A stretch of 64,000 nucleotides of DNA from the NCBI RefSeq assembly GCF_004363655.1, contig NZ_SNZH01000003.1, forward strand, positions 180,020 through 244,019, written 5' to 3'. The notes beneath the pieces were generated by a model that made no database searches, was not told the origin of the DNA, and worked only from the letters and a program-made list of their open reading frames with translations. Numbering within the stretch: position 1 is the stretch's first letter; the number at the start of each line of letters is the position of its first letter. The position numbers were made by a program, and so were the translations under genes. Shown here one piece after another: positions 8,790-17,488 of this stretch. The DNA comes from Tahibacter aquaticus. GTDB lineage: Bacteria > Pseudomonadota > Gammaproteobacteria > Xanthomonadales > Rhodanobacteraceae.

Positions 8790-11700
8790 ATGTCCGATTC
8801 CGCCACATTCGAACTTTTGCGCAAACGCCTCATCGCCGCGGCGCAGGCCCTGCAGAGCAAGACCACTGCGCTGAACACCCGCCGCGTCGAGGCGTTCGGC
8901 CGGGTCGAGTCCAAGCTGCTGGCGCGGCTGAACGCGCGCACCGAGCACAATTGCGTCGCGCGCGACATCGTGCGTGTCGGCGATGTGCTGCTGTTCGGCT
9001 ATAACGTCTTCATCGGCCTGAAGAAGGAAACGACCGTTGCCGACGTGTTCTGCCTGTACGCGCTGAACGACGGCGGCGAGGCGCCGGAACTGGCGCCGCT
9101 GCCGATAGCCGGCAGTTTTCTCGACGATGCGCGCTTTGCCGCGGATTTCCGCGAACTGTTCACCTACTACCGCGCCACCACGCTGGACCAGCTGCGCGTG
9201 CTGGACGAACGCCTGCTGCTGGTTTTCCGCACTGGCACGCAGACCGGCGACAAGCGCGTATTCCGTTTCGCCATCGAGCGCGACGGCAGGATCAGCTACA
9301 TCGACAATCGCGGCGAGCGCGATCACATCCTGCCGCCCAGCCACGACTTCGAATGGGTGCCTGTCACACGGGACCAGTTCGTACTCGGCCGCCATCCCCA
9401 CGTGAACGTGCTCGACAGCGTATTCGTCGAGACGGTGGCCGGCGACCTCACTATCAAAGTGGAAAACAATACCGAGACTGGCCTCGGCATCTACAGCGAG
9501 CCGGTGGAGGACAAGAACCAGTCGCTGGCCGATGCGGAAATCGCCTACGCCGACCTACGCAGCATGATCCTGCTGCGGGTAAAGCCCTACCGCGAAGACG
9601 CGCAGCGCTATCTGGTGTTCAACAAGCGCCTCAGGACGGTGGTGCGCATCGACGAGATCGGCGCTTCCTGCCTGCAGCTGCCAGAAGACCATGGCCTGGT
9701 GTTTCCCGGCGGCTACTACCTGGAGTCCGGCGACTACAAGCGCTTCGCCGATCTCGGCCACGATTTTTCTGCCTACCGCATCAAGCGCCATCTGCGCGCG
9801 CCCAGCGGCGAGGACATGCTCTACGTGTTCTACGAACCGGCCAGCGGCAGCTATGCGCTGCTGTCTTACAACCTGATCGAGCGCAGTATGAGCCAGCCGC
9901 TGCTCGGCAACGGTTATGCGCGCTTCGTCGACGGGCGCATCCTGCTGGTCACGCCCGAAGCGCAGGAGCAGGCCTCGCGCCTGCACACGATGCAGCTGTG
10001 GCGTACGCCGTTCACTTTCGACGAATACGCCAGCGCGCAGCCGCGCGTGCCTGGCCTGCTCGGCCGGCTGGGCAATGCCAGCGTGGTACGTGCGCTGGCC
10101 GAGCTGCGCGAGCTGGCGCGCCTGGCCGAAGACACCGGCAGCCGCGGCGCCTACGAGCGTCTGTTGCGCGTGGCCGCGCGCTGCAGCGACGCGTATCCCT
10201 GGCTGGCCGAGGCCGAAGCCGGCGAAATCGGCAGCGAAGTCAGCCTGCTGGCACGCAGCGGACGCGAGGCGCTGAACGCCTACGAGAAACTGGAGCGCGC
10301 GCAGAACGACGCCGCGCAGCAGCTCAAGGCCGCGGAAAAAGCCACCGGCGAACTGCTGTCCCGTGTCGCCGGCCTGCTCTGGCAGAAGCCCGACGATTTC
10401 ACCGACGCGATCCGCCTGCTCAAGCGCAAGCGCGGCGAACTCACCGTGCTGGGCGAACAGCCGCACATGCCGGCGGCAGGCATTGCCGCGCTGGACCAGC
10501 GCCTGCGCGAAGAGCTGGACCGCATCGGCACGCGCGCGCTGAAGTTCTTCGCCGAGCCCGCGGCGTTTGCCAGCCTGCGCCAAGGCCTGGCCGACAGTGC
10601 CGGCGCGGTAGAGCAGGCGCGCACCACCGCCGCGCTGGCGCCGGTGGCGGAGAAACTCGATGCACTGGCCGAATCGCTGGACGGCCTGTCCGCGCTGATC
10701 GCCGGCTTCGAACAGAGCGACGCGCAGCAGCGCGCGACCTTGCTCGGCGAAACCTCGCAGCTGTATGCCGAGGTCAATCGCATCCGCGCCAGCCTGCGCA
10801 CGCGGCGCGATGCGCTGCTGGTGCAGGAGCAGGGGCTGGAATTCGGCGCCCAGCTCACCGTGCTGGAACAGTCGGTGCTGAACCTGCTGGGCCGCTGCGA
10901 TACCCCGGAAAGCGCCGATGCGGCATTGGCCCAGGTATTGAGCCAGATCGAGCAGCTGGAGGCGCGCTTCGGCGAGCAGCCGGATTTCCTGGTCGAGCTG
11001 ACCTCGCGCCGCGAAGGCGCGCTGGAAGCCTTTGCCGCGCGGCGCGAACAGATTGCCGGCCAGCGCGACAAGCGCGCGCAGGGCTTGAAGGAGGCGATAG
11101 GCCGCGTACTCGACGGCGTGCCGCGGCGCGTGGCCAAGATCGCCGCGGCGGAAGAACTGCACGCTTTCTTCGCCGGCGACAGCCTGGTCGAGCGCGCGCA
11201 GCGCCAGATCGGCGAATTGCGCGGCCTGGGCCAGTCGGTCGCGGCGGACGAGCTGGCCGGCCGGTTGAAGGCGCTGAAGGAAGCCGGCCTGCGCGATCTG
11301 CGCGACCGCAACGAACTGGGTGCCAGTGGCGAAGCGCTGGCGCTTGGCAAGCATCGCTTCACCATCGAGCGCAGCACGCTAGACCTGGCCCTGATGCACG
11401 ACGCCGACGGCCTGTCGCTGCAGCTGACCGGCACCGACTACCGCCGCCGCCTGGACGAGCCGCGCGCCGAGCCGTATCGGCAGGTCTGGGGCCAGCCGCT
11501 GCCGAACGAAGACGCCCAGGTCTATCGCGCCGAATTCCTTGCGGCGCAATTGTGGCAGCGTATACAAAGCGGTGACGCGCTGCTGCACGAGGCCGTGCGC
11601 GCCAGCGATCCGCAGGTGTTGCTCGATGCGATTGCCCAGGAGGCGCAGCGCCGCCCCGGCGAGGACTACCAGCGCGGCGTACACGACGCCGATGCGGCGG

Positions 11701-13859
11701 CGATCCTGCGCGAGCTGGTGCGCCTGGGCGAGGCCGCGGGCGAGCTGCGCCTGCCGGCGCAGGCGCGCGTGCTGGCGCAGGCCTGGTATGCGATTCAGCG
11801 CGAACAGGGCCAGGCCCTGGTGCGGGCGCATGCGGCCGGCCTGCATTGGTTTCTGCAGCAGCGCGAAGCAGCACCGCTGCCACCGTCCTGGCTCAGCGGA
11901 CTGCAGGCCGCCGCGCCGCAGTTCTGCCTGGACGCTGGCGCAGCCAATGCGGCGGCGGCGGCGCGCCATCTGGTGGCCAGCCTGGGCGGCGACAAGGCGC
12001 AATTCGCCGCCAGCGCCGCGGCACTCGACCTGGCTCAGCGCGCCGCGGCGGAATTGCCGCGCACGGCACTGGCGGCGCTGCAGTCGGAGCTGCCGGCGGG
12101 CGAACGGCTCAACCTGGCCCGCGAATGGTGTCTGCGCCTGGCGGCCGGCGAAGCGGCGCTGGCGCTGGAAGCCGGCGCCATACTCGCCTTCGCCGAGTTG
12201 CCGCGGGAACGCATCAACGCCCAGCTGGGCGCCGACATCGGCGGCCTGCGCGGCGTGCATGCGCGCCTGCGCGACGGCCAGCTGCGGCTGGAACTGCCCG
12301 AGTTCATCGCGCGGCTGCAGCGTTATACCGAAAGTACAGAAAAAGACTGGCATGCCTTTGCCACATTGCGCCATGGCATCGTCACGGCCGAGCGCGAGCG
12401 TCTCGCGCTGGACCGCTTCCTGGCCAAGCCCATGGCCGGCTTCGTGCGCAACCGTCTGATCGACGAGGTCTACCTGCCGCTGATCGGCAACAACCTGGCC
12501 AAGCAGATCGGCAGCGTCGGCGACGCGCGCAGCGACCGCTCCGGCCTGCTGCTGCTGATTTCGCCGCCGGGCTACGGCAAGACCACGCTGATGGAATACG
12601 TCGCCGACCGCCTGGGCATGGTGTTCGTGCGCGTGAACGGGCCTACCCTGGGGCACGAGGTGAATTCGCTCGATCCCGCCGCTGTCAGCCAGCGCGGCGC
12701 GGCGGAAGAGCTGATCAAGCTCAACCTCGGCCTGGCCATGGGCGTCAACGTGATGCTGTACCTGGACGACATCCAGCATCTGTCGGCCGAATTCCTGCAG
12801 AAGTTCATCAGCCTGGCCGACGGCACGCGGCGCATCGACGCCATCGTCGACGGCCAGGCGCGCACGCTGGACCTGCGCGGCAAGCGCTTCGCCCTGGTCA
12901 TGGCGGGCAATCCGTATACCGAATCGGGCGAGGTGTTCCGCATTCCGGACATGCTGGCCAACCGTGCCGATGTCTACAACCTGGGTGATGTGCTGAGCGG
13001 CCGCGAAGCGCTGTTTGCCGACAGCTATATCGAGAACGCGCTGACCGCGCATCCGCTCAGCGCGGCACTGGCCGAGCGGCCGCGCAGCGAGATCCAGGCG
13101 GTGCTGCGCGCGGCGCGCGGCGACGAGGCCGAGGTGCCGGCACAGCTGCCCGGCGGCGTGGAGACGCTGGAGCTGATCCGCCGCATGGTCGGCGTACGTG
13201 ACGTGCTGATGCGGGTGAACGCGGCCTATGTCGCCAGTGCGGCGCAGGACGACGCCTACCGCAGCGAACCCGCCTTCAAGCTGCAGGGCAGCTATCGCAA
13301 CATGGCCAAGCTCAGCGCGCAGCTGAGTCCACTGCTCACGGCGGCCGAACTGGATGCGCTGATCCGCGACCACTACCGCGGCGAAGCACAGACCCTGGGC
13401 GCGCGGGCCGAGGAAAACCTGCTGCGGCTGGCGCAGCTGATCGGCGCGCCCAGTGCCGACGAGCAGCAGCGCTGGGATGTGCTGGCGGAAAATTTCCGCC
13501 GCCTGGCCAAGCAGGGCGGCAAGGATGCCGACGGCGCCACGCGCATGGCGCAGATGCTGGCAGAGATCGCGCTGCAGCTGGAAAAGCAGGGCACGCAGAC
13601 ACAGGGCCTGGGCACGGCACTGGTGGCATTGGATAAATTGGCAGATATCCACACGGCCTTGCAGCGTGACGCGCGCCTGGAAGCACCGCCGGCCCTCAGC
13701 GATGCGCTGGCGCGCATGGCCAAGGCCTACGAGGAAACCCTGCTGCCGCTGGTATCGGCGCTGCACCACAAGATGACGCTGGACCACGACATGTGGGAAC
13801 AGGTGCGGCAGGTGCGGACCAGTCTCGACGGCCTGGTGAAACGCAGCGGCAAGACCTGA
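8790..13859 (+). CDS. Giant AAA ATPase (DNA-repair-ATPase-like) of flotillin operon
   Basis: The protein has 1689 residues. Residues 1-400 are a mixed alpha/beta region (NNCVARDIVRVGDVLLFGYN near residue 60) that I associate with proteins annotated as DNA repair ATPase and found beside YqiJ/YqiK genes. Residues about 450-1200 are mostly coiled coil. The AAA module follows: Walker A SPPGYGKTT at 1258-1266, Walker B MLYLDD at 1322-1327, a sensor-like MAGNPYTESG near 1373, and then helical segments to the end. The Walker motifs look intact, so it should hydrolyse ATP; the large size and coiled coils suggest a mechanical or remodelling machine, possibly acting on flotillin membranes. The DNA-repair name is database habit; nothing here shows DNA repair. 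It is the last gene of the operon. Confidence 0.88.
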   Translation: MSDSATFELLRKRLIAAAQALQSKTTALNTRRVEAFGRVESKLLARLNARTEHNCVARDIVRVGDVLLFGYNVFIGLKKETTVADVFCLYALNDGGEAPELAPLPIAGSFLDDARFAADFRELFTYYRATTLDQLRVLDERLLLVFRTGTQTGDKRVFRFAIERDGRISYIDNRGERDHILPPSHDFEWVPVTRDQFVLGRHPHVNVLDSVFVETVAGDLTIKVENNTETGLGIYSEPVEDKNQSLADAEIAYADLRSMILLRVKPYREDAQRYLVFNKRLRTVVRIDEIGASCLQLPEDHGLVFPGGYYLESGDYKRFADLGHDFSAYRIKRHLRAPSGEDMLYVFYEPASGSYALLSYNLIERSMSQPLLGNGYARFVDGRILLVTPEAQEQASRLHTMQLWRTPFTFDEYASAQPRVPGLLGRLGNASVVRALAELRELARLAEDTGSRGAYERLLRVAARCSDAYPWLAEAEAGEIGSEVSLLARSGREALNAYEKLERAQNDAAQQLKAAEKATGELLSRVAGLLWQKPDDFTDAIRLLKRKRGELTVLGEQPHMPAAGIAALDQRLREELDRIGTRALKFFAEPAAFASLRQGLADSAGAVEQARTTAALAPVAEKLDALAESLDGLSALIAGFEQSDAQQRATLLGETSQLYAEVNRIRASLRTRRDALLVQEQGLEFGAQLTVLEQSVLNLLGRCDTPESADAALAQVLSQIEQLEARFGEQPDFLVELTSRREGALEAFAARREQIAGQRDKRAQGLKEAIGRVLDGVPRRVAKIAAAEELHAFFAGDSLVERAQRQIGELRGLGQSVAADELAGRLKALKEAGLRDLRDRNELGASGEALALGKHRFTIERSTLDLALMHDADGLSLQLTGTDYRRRLDEPRAEPYRQVWGQPLPNEDAQVYRAEFLAAQLWQRIQSGDALLHEAVRASDPQVLLDAIAQEAQRRPGEDYQRGVHDADAAAILRELVRLGEAAGELRLPAQARVLAQAWYAIQREQGQALVRAHAAGLHWFLQQREAAPLPPSWLSGLQAAAPQFCLDAGAANAAAAARHLVASLGGDKAQFAASAAALDLAQRAAAELPRTALAALQSELPAGERLNLAREWCLRLAAGEAALALEAGAILAFAELPRERINAQLGADIGGLRGVHARLRDGQLRLELPEFIARLQRYTESTEKDWHAFATLRHGIVTAERERLALDRFLAKPMAGFVRNRLIDEVYLPLIGNNLAKQIGSVGDARSDRSGLLLLISPPGYGKTTLMEYVADRLGMVFVRVNGPTLGHEVNSLDPAAVSQRGAAEELIKLNLGLAMGVNVMLYLDDIQHLSAEFLQKFISLADGTRRIDAIVDGQARTLDLRGKRFALVMAGNPYTESGEVFRIPDMLANRADVYNLGDVLSGREALFADSYIENALTAHPLSAALAERPRSEIQAVLRAARGDEAEVPAQLPGGVETLELIRRMVGVRDVLMRVNAAYVASAAQDDAYRSEPAFKLQGSYRNMAKLSAQLSPLLTAAELDALIRDHYRGEAQTLGARAEENLLRLAQLIGAPSADEQQRWDVLAENFRRLAKQGGKDADGATRMAQMLAEIALQLEKQGTQTQGLGTALVALDKLADIHTALQRDARLEAPPALSDALARMAKAYEETLLPLVSALHHKMTLDHDMWEQVRQVRTSLDGLVKRSGKT

Positions 13860-13867
13860 CTGCTGCG

Positions 13868-13910
13868 GGGACTGCAGAGACTGCAGCGAGCCCATGCCCG
13901 CTGCAGTCCC
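13868..13910. terminator. Bidirectional stem-loop between convergent genes
   Basis: GGGACTGCAG (13868-13877) pairs perfectly with CTGCAGTCCC (13901-13910); a nested alternative pairs ACTGCAGCG (13880-13888) with CGCTGCAGT (13899-13907). The structure fills the 63-bp gap between the stop of the AAA ATPase gene and the stop of the first large paralogue. There is no T-run, so efficiency is uncertain. Confidence 0.5.
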
Positions 13911-13922
13911 GGTTGCGCGGCT

Positions 13923-16900
13923 TCAGGGCGCGCAGCCGCCCATGCGCTTGAGGTTCAGCCTGCCGCTGCGGGCGGCATACGGGCCGGCAATGCGCTCGGG
14001 TACGAACACATAGTCCAGCCGCGCCGTGTCGCAGCCGAGCATGCTCAGGCTGGCGCTGCCGACCACGTTGGCGTTGTAGGTCGGTATGCGATCGAACGCG
14101 CCGCCGATGGTCTGGATCAGCATCAGCTCGACCTGGCCGTTGTTGGCCTGGGCCAGGTCGCCCTGCAGGGTAAACCAGTGCTGGCGGGCACGGTCGTTGC
14201 CGGTGGTGTCGGCCGGGTCGTAGGTGAACCAGGGCGTAAAGAACACGCCGTCGGGCTGGATGTTCAACTGCAGGCCCTGGCCTACCGTGGCTTCGTCGTA
14301 CCAGGCGCCGGACATGCGCGCGTCGAAACCCTTGGCCGCGGGACGCGCGCCGGCGCCGGGCTGGCTGCTGCCGTCGGCAAGGATGCAGTTCTGCGTGGAC
14401 GGCGTCAGGCGCGACAGCGTGATGGTGCCGTAGAAGCGGCCGATCTGGCCTTCGGTGATCTCGTAGCTCAGGCTGGCATTGCTGCAATCGGTAAAACGCA
14501 ACTTTGCGCGGCCGACTTCGCGCGGCGATACGGCCGGGCCGGCATTGAAACTGCCGCCGCGGGTTTCGAGGATGGGCAGGTCCAGTTCGGTGGCGTTGGC
14601 GGCGACACCGTTGGCCTGCAAGGTATACCAGCGCAGCTGGGCCGGATCGTTGCTGCCAATGGCGCTGTAGGTGAACCAGGCGGCGAACAGCGTGCCTGAG
14701 GCGGGCAGCCAGTCGATGGCCAGGCCTTCGCCGTTGGCATAGGGCGAATACCACAGGCCGGCGACACCGGGCTGGTCGAGGCGGATGCGCGGCGGATCGA
14801 CCAGCACGTTGCCCAGGGACTGTACGGCGGCGGTCTGGCCGGCCGAATCGTCCACCACGGCCGTGACCACACGAGCCGTGCCGGCGGCGTCGAGCCTGAG
14901 GTCGTGCGGCGCGGCGCAGAGGCCGTTGCAGGACAGGATGCGCTCCTGTTCCAGCCGTCCGCTGGACGCATCCAGGCGCTCCATGCGCAGGCGGTTCACG
15001 CCGCTGTGCGCCAGCACCACGTCATTACCGTCGGCGCTGAGGGCAAGCCGGCCGCCGCGGGGCTGGCGCGCGGACAGCGCGCGGTTGAACGAGTCGTGCC
15101 ACCACAGGCGGCCGCCATCGCTGCTGGCGTGTTTGCTGATCTGCGTGGTGAAGCTGTCTGCGCCTGCGCTGAACTGGTTCACATAGACCGCATCGGCCAC
15201 CGGCACGATCTGCGCGGGTCCGCTCGACGGCAGCGAAACGGTCCAGCGCGTCGTGCCGGCCGGCGTGACCGACCAGAGCGTGCCGCCGCCCAGGCCGCCG
15301 ATCGGCGAGCTTTGTCCGGGCAGCTGGCCGACGGCGTAGATGCTGCCGTCGTCGCGCGTGCCGAATTCGCCGCTGTAGTTGGTCAGCAGGCTCTGGCTGA
15401 TGCGATACACCTGCTGACCGTCGACGTCGTACTGCACCACGCTGCTGCCGACAGCGAGGGTGGTACGTCCTTTGTTGTCGATGCCGACATTGCGCACCAG
15501 GCCAGCGCCGACGGTGGAGCGCACGGTGCCGTTCGCATTCAGTACTTCGATGGCGTATTCGGTCGGCGCGGCGCGGACCAGCACGACCTGGCCGTTCTCG
15601 ATCGCGCGGCTGTAGATCTGCGCATCGAAGCCGGGCAGGGTGTCGATCTGCAGGCCGTAGGGCGAGCCGTCGCTGCTGCGCACGCAGAAGGCGCGCTGCT
15701 TCTTCGCGCTGCCGGGCTGCGGCGCCGAGCCGGTGTCCTGGGTGACGCAGACCAGGCCGTTGCCGACGTTCATGCGCGCGCTGCGCACATCGAAGCTGGG
15801 CAGCACCTTGCGCCAGCGCTGGCCGCCGTCGGCGCCGATCTTGCTCAGGTACTGCACTGTCGGAGTACCGCCGTCGATGCCGTTCTGGGTCAGCAGGTAG
15901 CTGCTGCCATCGCTGTCGACCTTGCCGGCCCACAGCTGCAGGGTTTCGCGTTCGCCGGCGCCGCCGAGCGGAACGACGCGCAGCTGGCCGTCGTTCCTGA
16001 TGCCGAGCAGCTGGGTCTGGTACGGCCGGTCGGCGCTGACCCGCCCGAGTACCAGCAATTCGCCGTCGTCGCCGGCACGCAGCTGCAGGGCCTTTGCCAG
16101 CGGCAGGCCGTGCTCGACCGTGGTGCCGCTGTTGTCGCGGCGGATCAGGCGGGCCTGCCCCGAGGCTGCGTTGGCCGGGCACAGATTGGCGACGCCGCCG
16201 CTGGCATCGGCGACCAGGTCACTGACTTCGGCCGCCAGGCCCTGTGTACCGGGGCACAGCGGGCGTTCCCAGGCGGGGCTGCCATCGGCATTGAAGCGCA
16301 CGAGGTTGATCGCCTGGCCGCCGTTCTGCGGCGTGTTGCCGGTCACGACATACAGCACGCCGTTGGCCGATTTCTTCGCGCTGATGATGGCGCCGGCGCT
16401 GTGCAGCAACTGGCGCGAGAACACCTGCTGGCCCTGGGCGCCGATGCGCGTCACGGTCAGGCTGTTCTGGTTGATGCCGATCACGTCGGCACTGCCGTCG
16501 CCGGTGGAGAGCAGGTACTGGCTGCGCTCGCGCGCGCCGCTGAGGGTCAGTGCCCACGCCAGCGTTTCGCTGGAACTGCGGCGGACCAGATAGGCATCGC
16601 TGTTGACGGTGCTGCGGCTCAGTGCGAGCGAGCCACCGTCGCTCAGCGCGTCGAAGGCGACCAGTCGATCCACACCGGTGCGGCGTTGCGCCAGCAGCAT
16701 TGCGTCCGCACCGTAGAGACTCAGATTGTCGTCGCCGCCCGTCGCGCCGCCGCCGATCCAGCTGTTGCCGCCGGGGCTGACGTCGATACCCTTGCAGACC
16801 GGGTCGGTGCCCTGCAGGCGCCAGGTGACGCGCAGTTCGCCGGTAATGCGGGTGGCCTGGCAGCGGGGATTGAAGGCGACCAGTCCACCGTCGGCCGTGG

Positions 16901-17186
16901 CGACGCCGTCGCTATAGACCGTATCGTCGACGCCGTCGATCAGAGCGCCGCGCTGCAGTACCGCGCTGTTGCCGGCCGCATCGGTGCGGCGCACGCTGCT
17001 GCCGTCGAAGCTCCAGATCGTGCCGTTGCTGCCGGTCACGATGCGTACGGGGTCGAAGGCTTTGCTTTCCTGCGGTTCCAGGTAACGCCACTCGGCCGCC
17101 TGGGCGGCGAATGCCGGCGCCAGGGCAAGCAACAGCGTGGCCGACAGCAGCCGCTGCACGGGCCGGTGGGGAAAACGAATTCGCAT
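13923..17186 (-). CDS. Large secreted paralogue A with two C-terminal WY...WFTY modules
   Basis: The protein has 1087 residues from the ATG at 17186; an ATG at 17207 adds seven residues. The signal peptide (MRIRFPHRPVQRLL, LLALAPAF, AAQA) ends before EWRYLEP. Residues about 30-800 contain many short beta-strand and turn repeats with GS/DG turns (TDAAGNSAVLQ, NRLRMERLD), suggesting a beta-propeller-like body. The last 280 residues hold two copies of a module: one from LWYSPYANGEG near 806, one from GAWYDEATVGQG near 958. Each carries an AWFTY/PWFTY strand, a ...GGSF/GGAF turn and a DC or GC motif. The chain ends MGGCAP. It is the closest relative of paralogue B, over its whole length. Outer-surface or secreted location is inferred; function unknown. 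A terminator of B lies upstream, so it probably has its own promoter. Confidence 0.85.
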   Translation of the reverse strand: MRIRFPHRPVQRLLSATLLLALAPAFAAQAAEWRYLEPQESKAFDPVRIVTGSNGTIWSFDGSSVRRTDAAGNSAVLQRGALIDGVDDTVYSDGVATADGGLVAFNPRCQATRITGELRVTWRLQGTDPVCKGIDVSPGGNSWIGGGATGGDDNLSLYGADAMLLAQRRTGVDRLVAFDALSDGGSLALSRSTVNSDAYLVRRSSSETLAWALTLSGARERSQYLLSTGDGSADVIGINQNSLTVTRIGAQGQQVFSRQLLHSAGAIISAKKSANGVLYVVTGNTPQNGGQAINLVRFNADGSPAWERPLCPGTQGLAAEVSDLVADASGGVANLCPANAASGQARLIRRDNSGTTVEHGLPLAKALQLRAGDDGELLVLGRVSADRPYQTQLLGIRNDGQLRVVPLGGAGERETLQLWAGKVDSDGSSYLLTQNGIDGGTPTVQYLSKIGADGGQRWRKVLPSFDVRSARMNVGNGLVCVTQDTGSAPQPGSAKKQRAFCVRSSDGSPYGLQIDTLPGFDAQIYSRAIENGQVVLVRAAPTEYAIEVLNANGTVRSTVGAGLVRNVGIDNKGRTTLAVGSSVVQYDVDGQQVYRISQSLLTNYSGEFGTRDDGSIYAVGQLPGQSSPIGGLGGGTLWSVTPAGTTRWTVSLPSSGPAQIVPVADAVYVNQFSAGADSFTTQISKHASSDGGRLWWHDSFNRALSARQPRGGRLALSADGNDVVLAHSGVNRLRMERLDASSGRLEQERILSCNGLCAAPHDLRLDAAGTARVVTAVVDDSAGQTAAVQSLGNVLVDPPRIRLDQPGVAGLWYSPYANGEGLAIDWLPASGTLFAAWFTYSAIGSNDPAQLRWYTLQANGVAANATELDLPILETRGGSFNAGPAVSPREVGRAKLRFTDCSNASLSYEITEGQIGRFYGTITLSRLTPSTQNCILADGSSQPGAGARPAAKGFDARMSGAWYDEATVGQGLQLNIQPDGVFFTPWFTYDPADTTGNDRARQHWFTLQGDLAQANNGQVELMLIQTIGGAFDRIPTYNANVVGSASLSMLGCDTARLDYVFVPERIAGPYAARSGRLNLKRMGGCAP

Positions 17187-17386
17187 GGTGACACTCGGGT
17201 TGGTCATGGCAATGGCTAGGACGTTGATCGTCCCCAGAACCCCCAGCCGAAAACGGCCTTCGGGTCGCTCATCGTGAGTGCGGCGCCGTATGCGCGTGGG
17301 GCGGCGGCGTGCGCAATTCGCCGCGAGGACGGTGTGGCCGGCACGCCACGCCATTTTGTTTCCATATAGGTAAAAATTATTTTTAT

Positions 17387-17419
17387 AAAAAAAACGGCCG
17401 CGGTGGTTGTCCGCGGCCG
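17387..17419 (-). terminator. Intrinsic terminator between paralogues B and A
   Basis: On the minus strand, the stem CGGCCGCGG/CCGCGGCCG (17395-17403 with 17411-17419, 7-nt loop) is followed directly by eight T residues (17387-17394). This is a textbook Rho-independent terminator for transcripts coming from paralogue B and implies that paralogue A is transcribed separately. Confidence 0.8.
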
Positions 17420-17452
17420 TGGCATGGCAGGCATTCGATTCTTTGCCGTGGC

Positions 17453-17479
17453 GGGCAAGGGCGATTTCCGCCCTTGCCC
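17453..17479 (-). terminator. Stem-loop just after paralogue B stop
   Basis: GGGCAAGGGCG (17453-17463) pairs perfectly with CGCCCTTGCCC (17469-17479) around ATTTC, 10 bp beyond the stop of paralogue B. It lacks a T-run but sits just before the T-rich terminator at 17387-17419; together they could end the transcript and protect its 3' end. Confidence 0.5.
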
Positions 17480-17488
17480 GGATGACGC

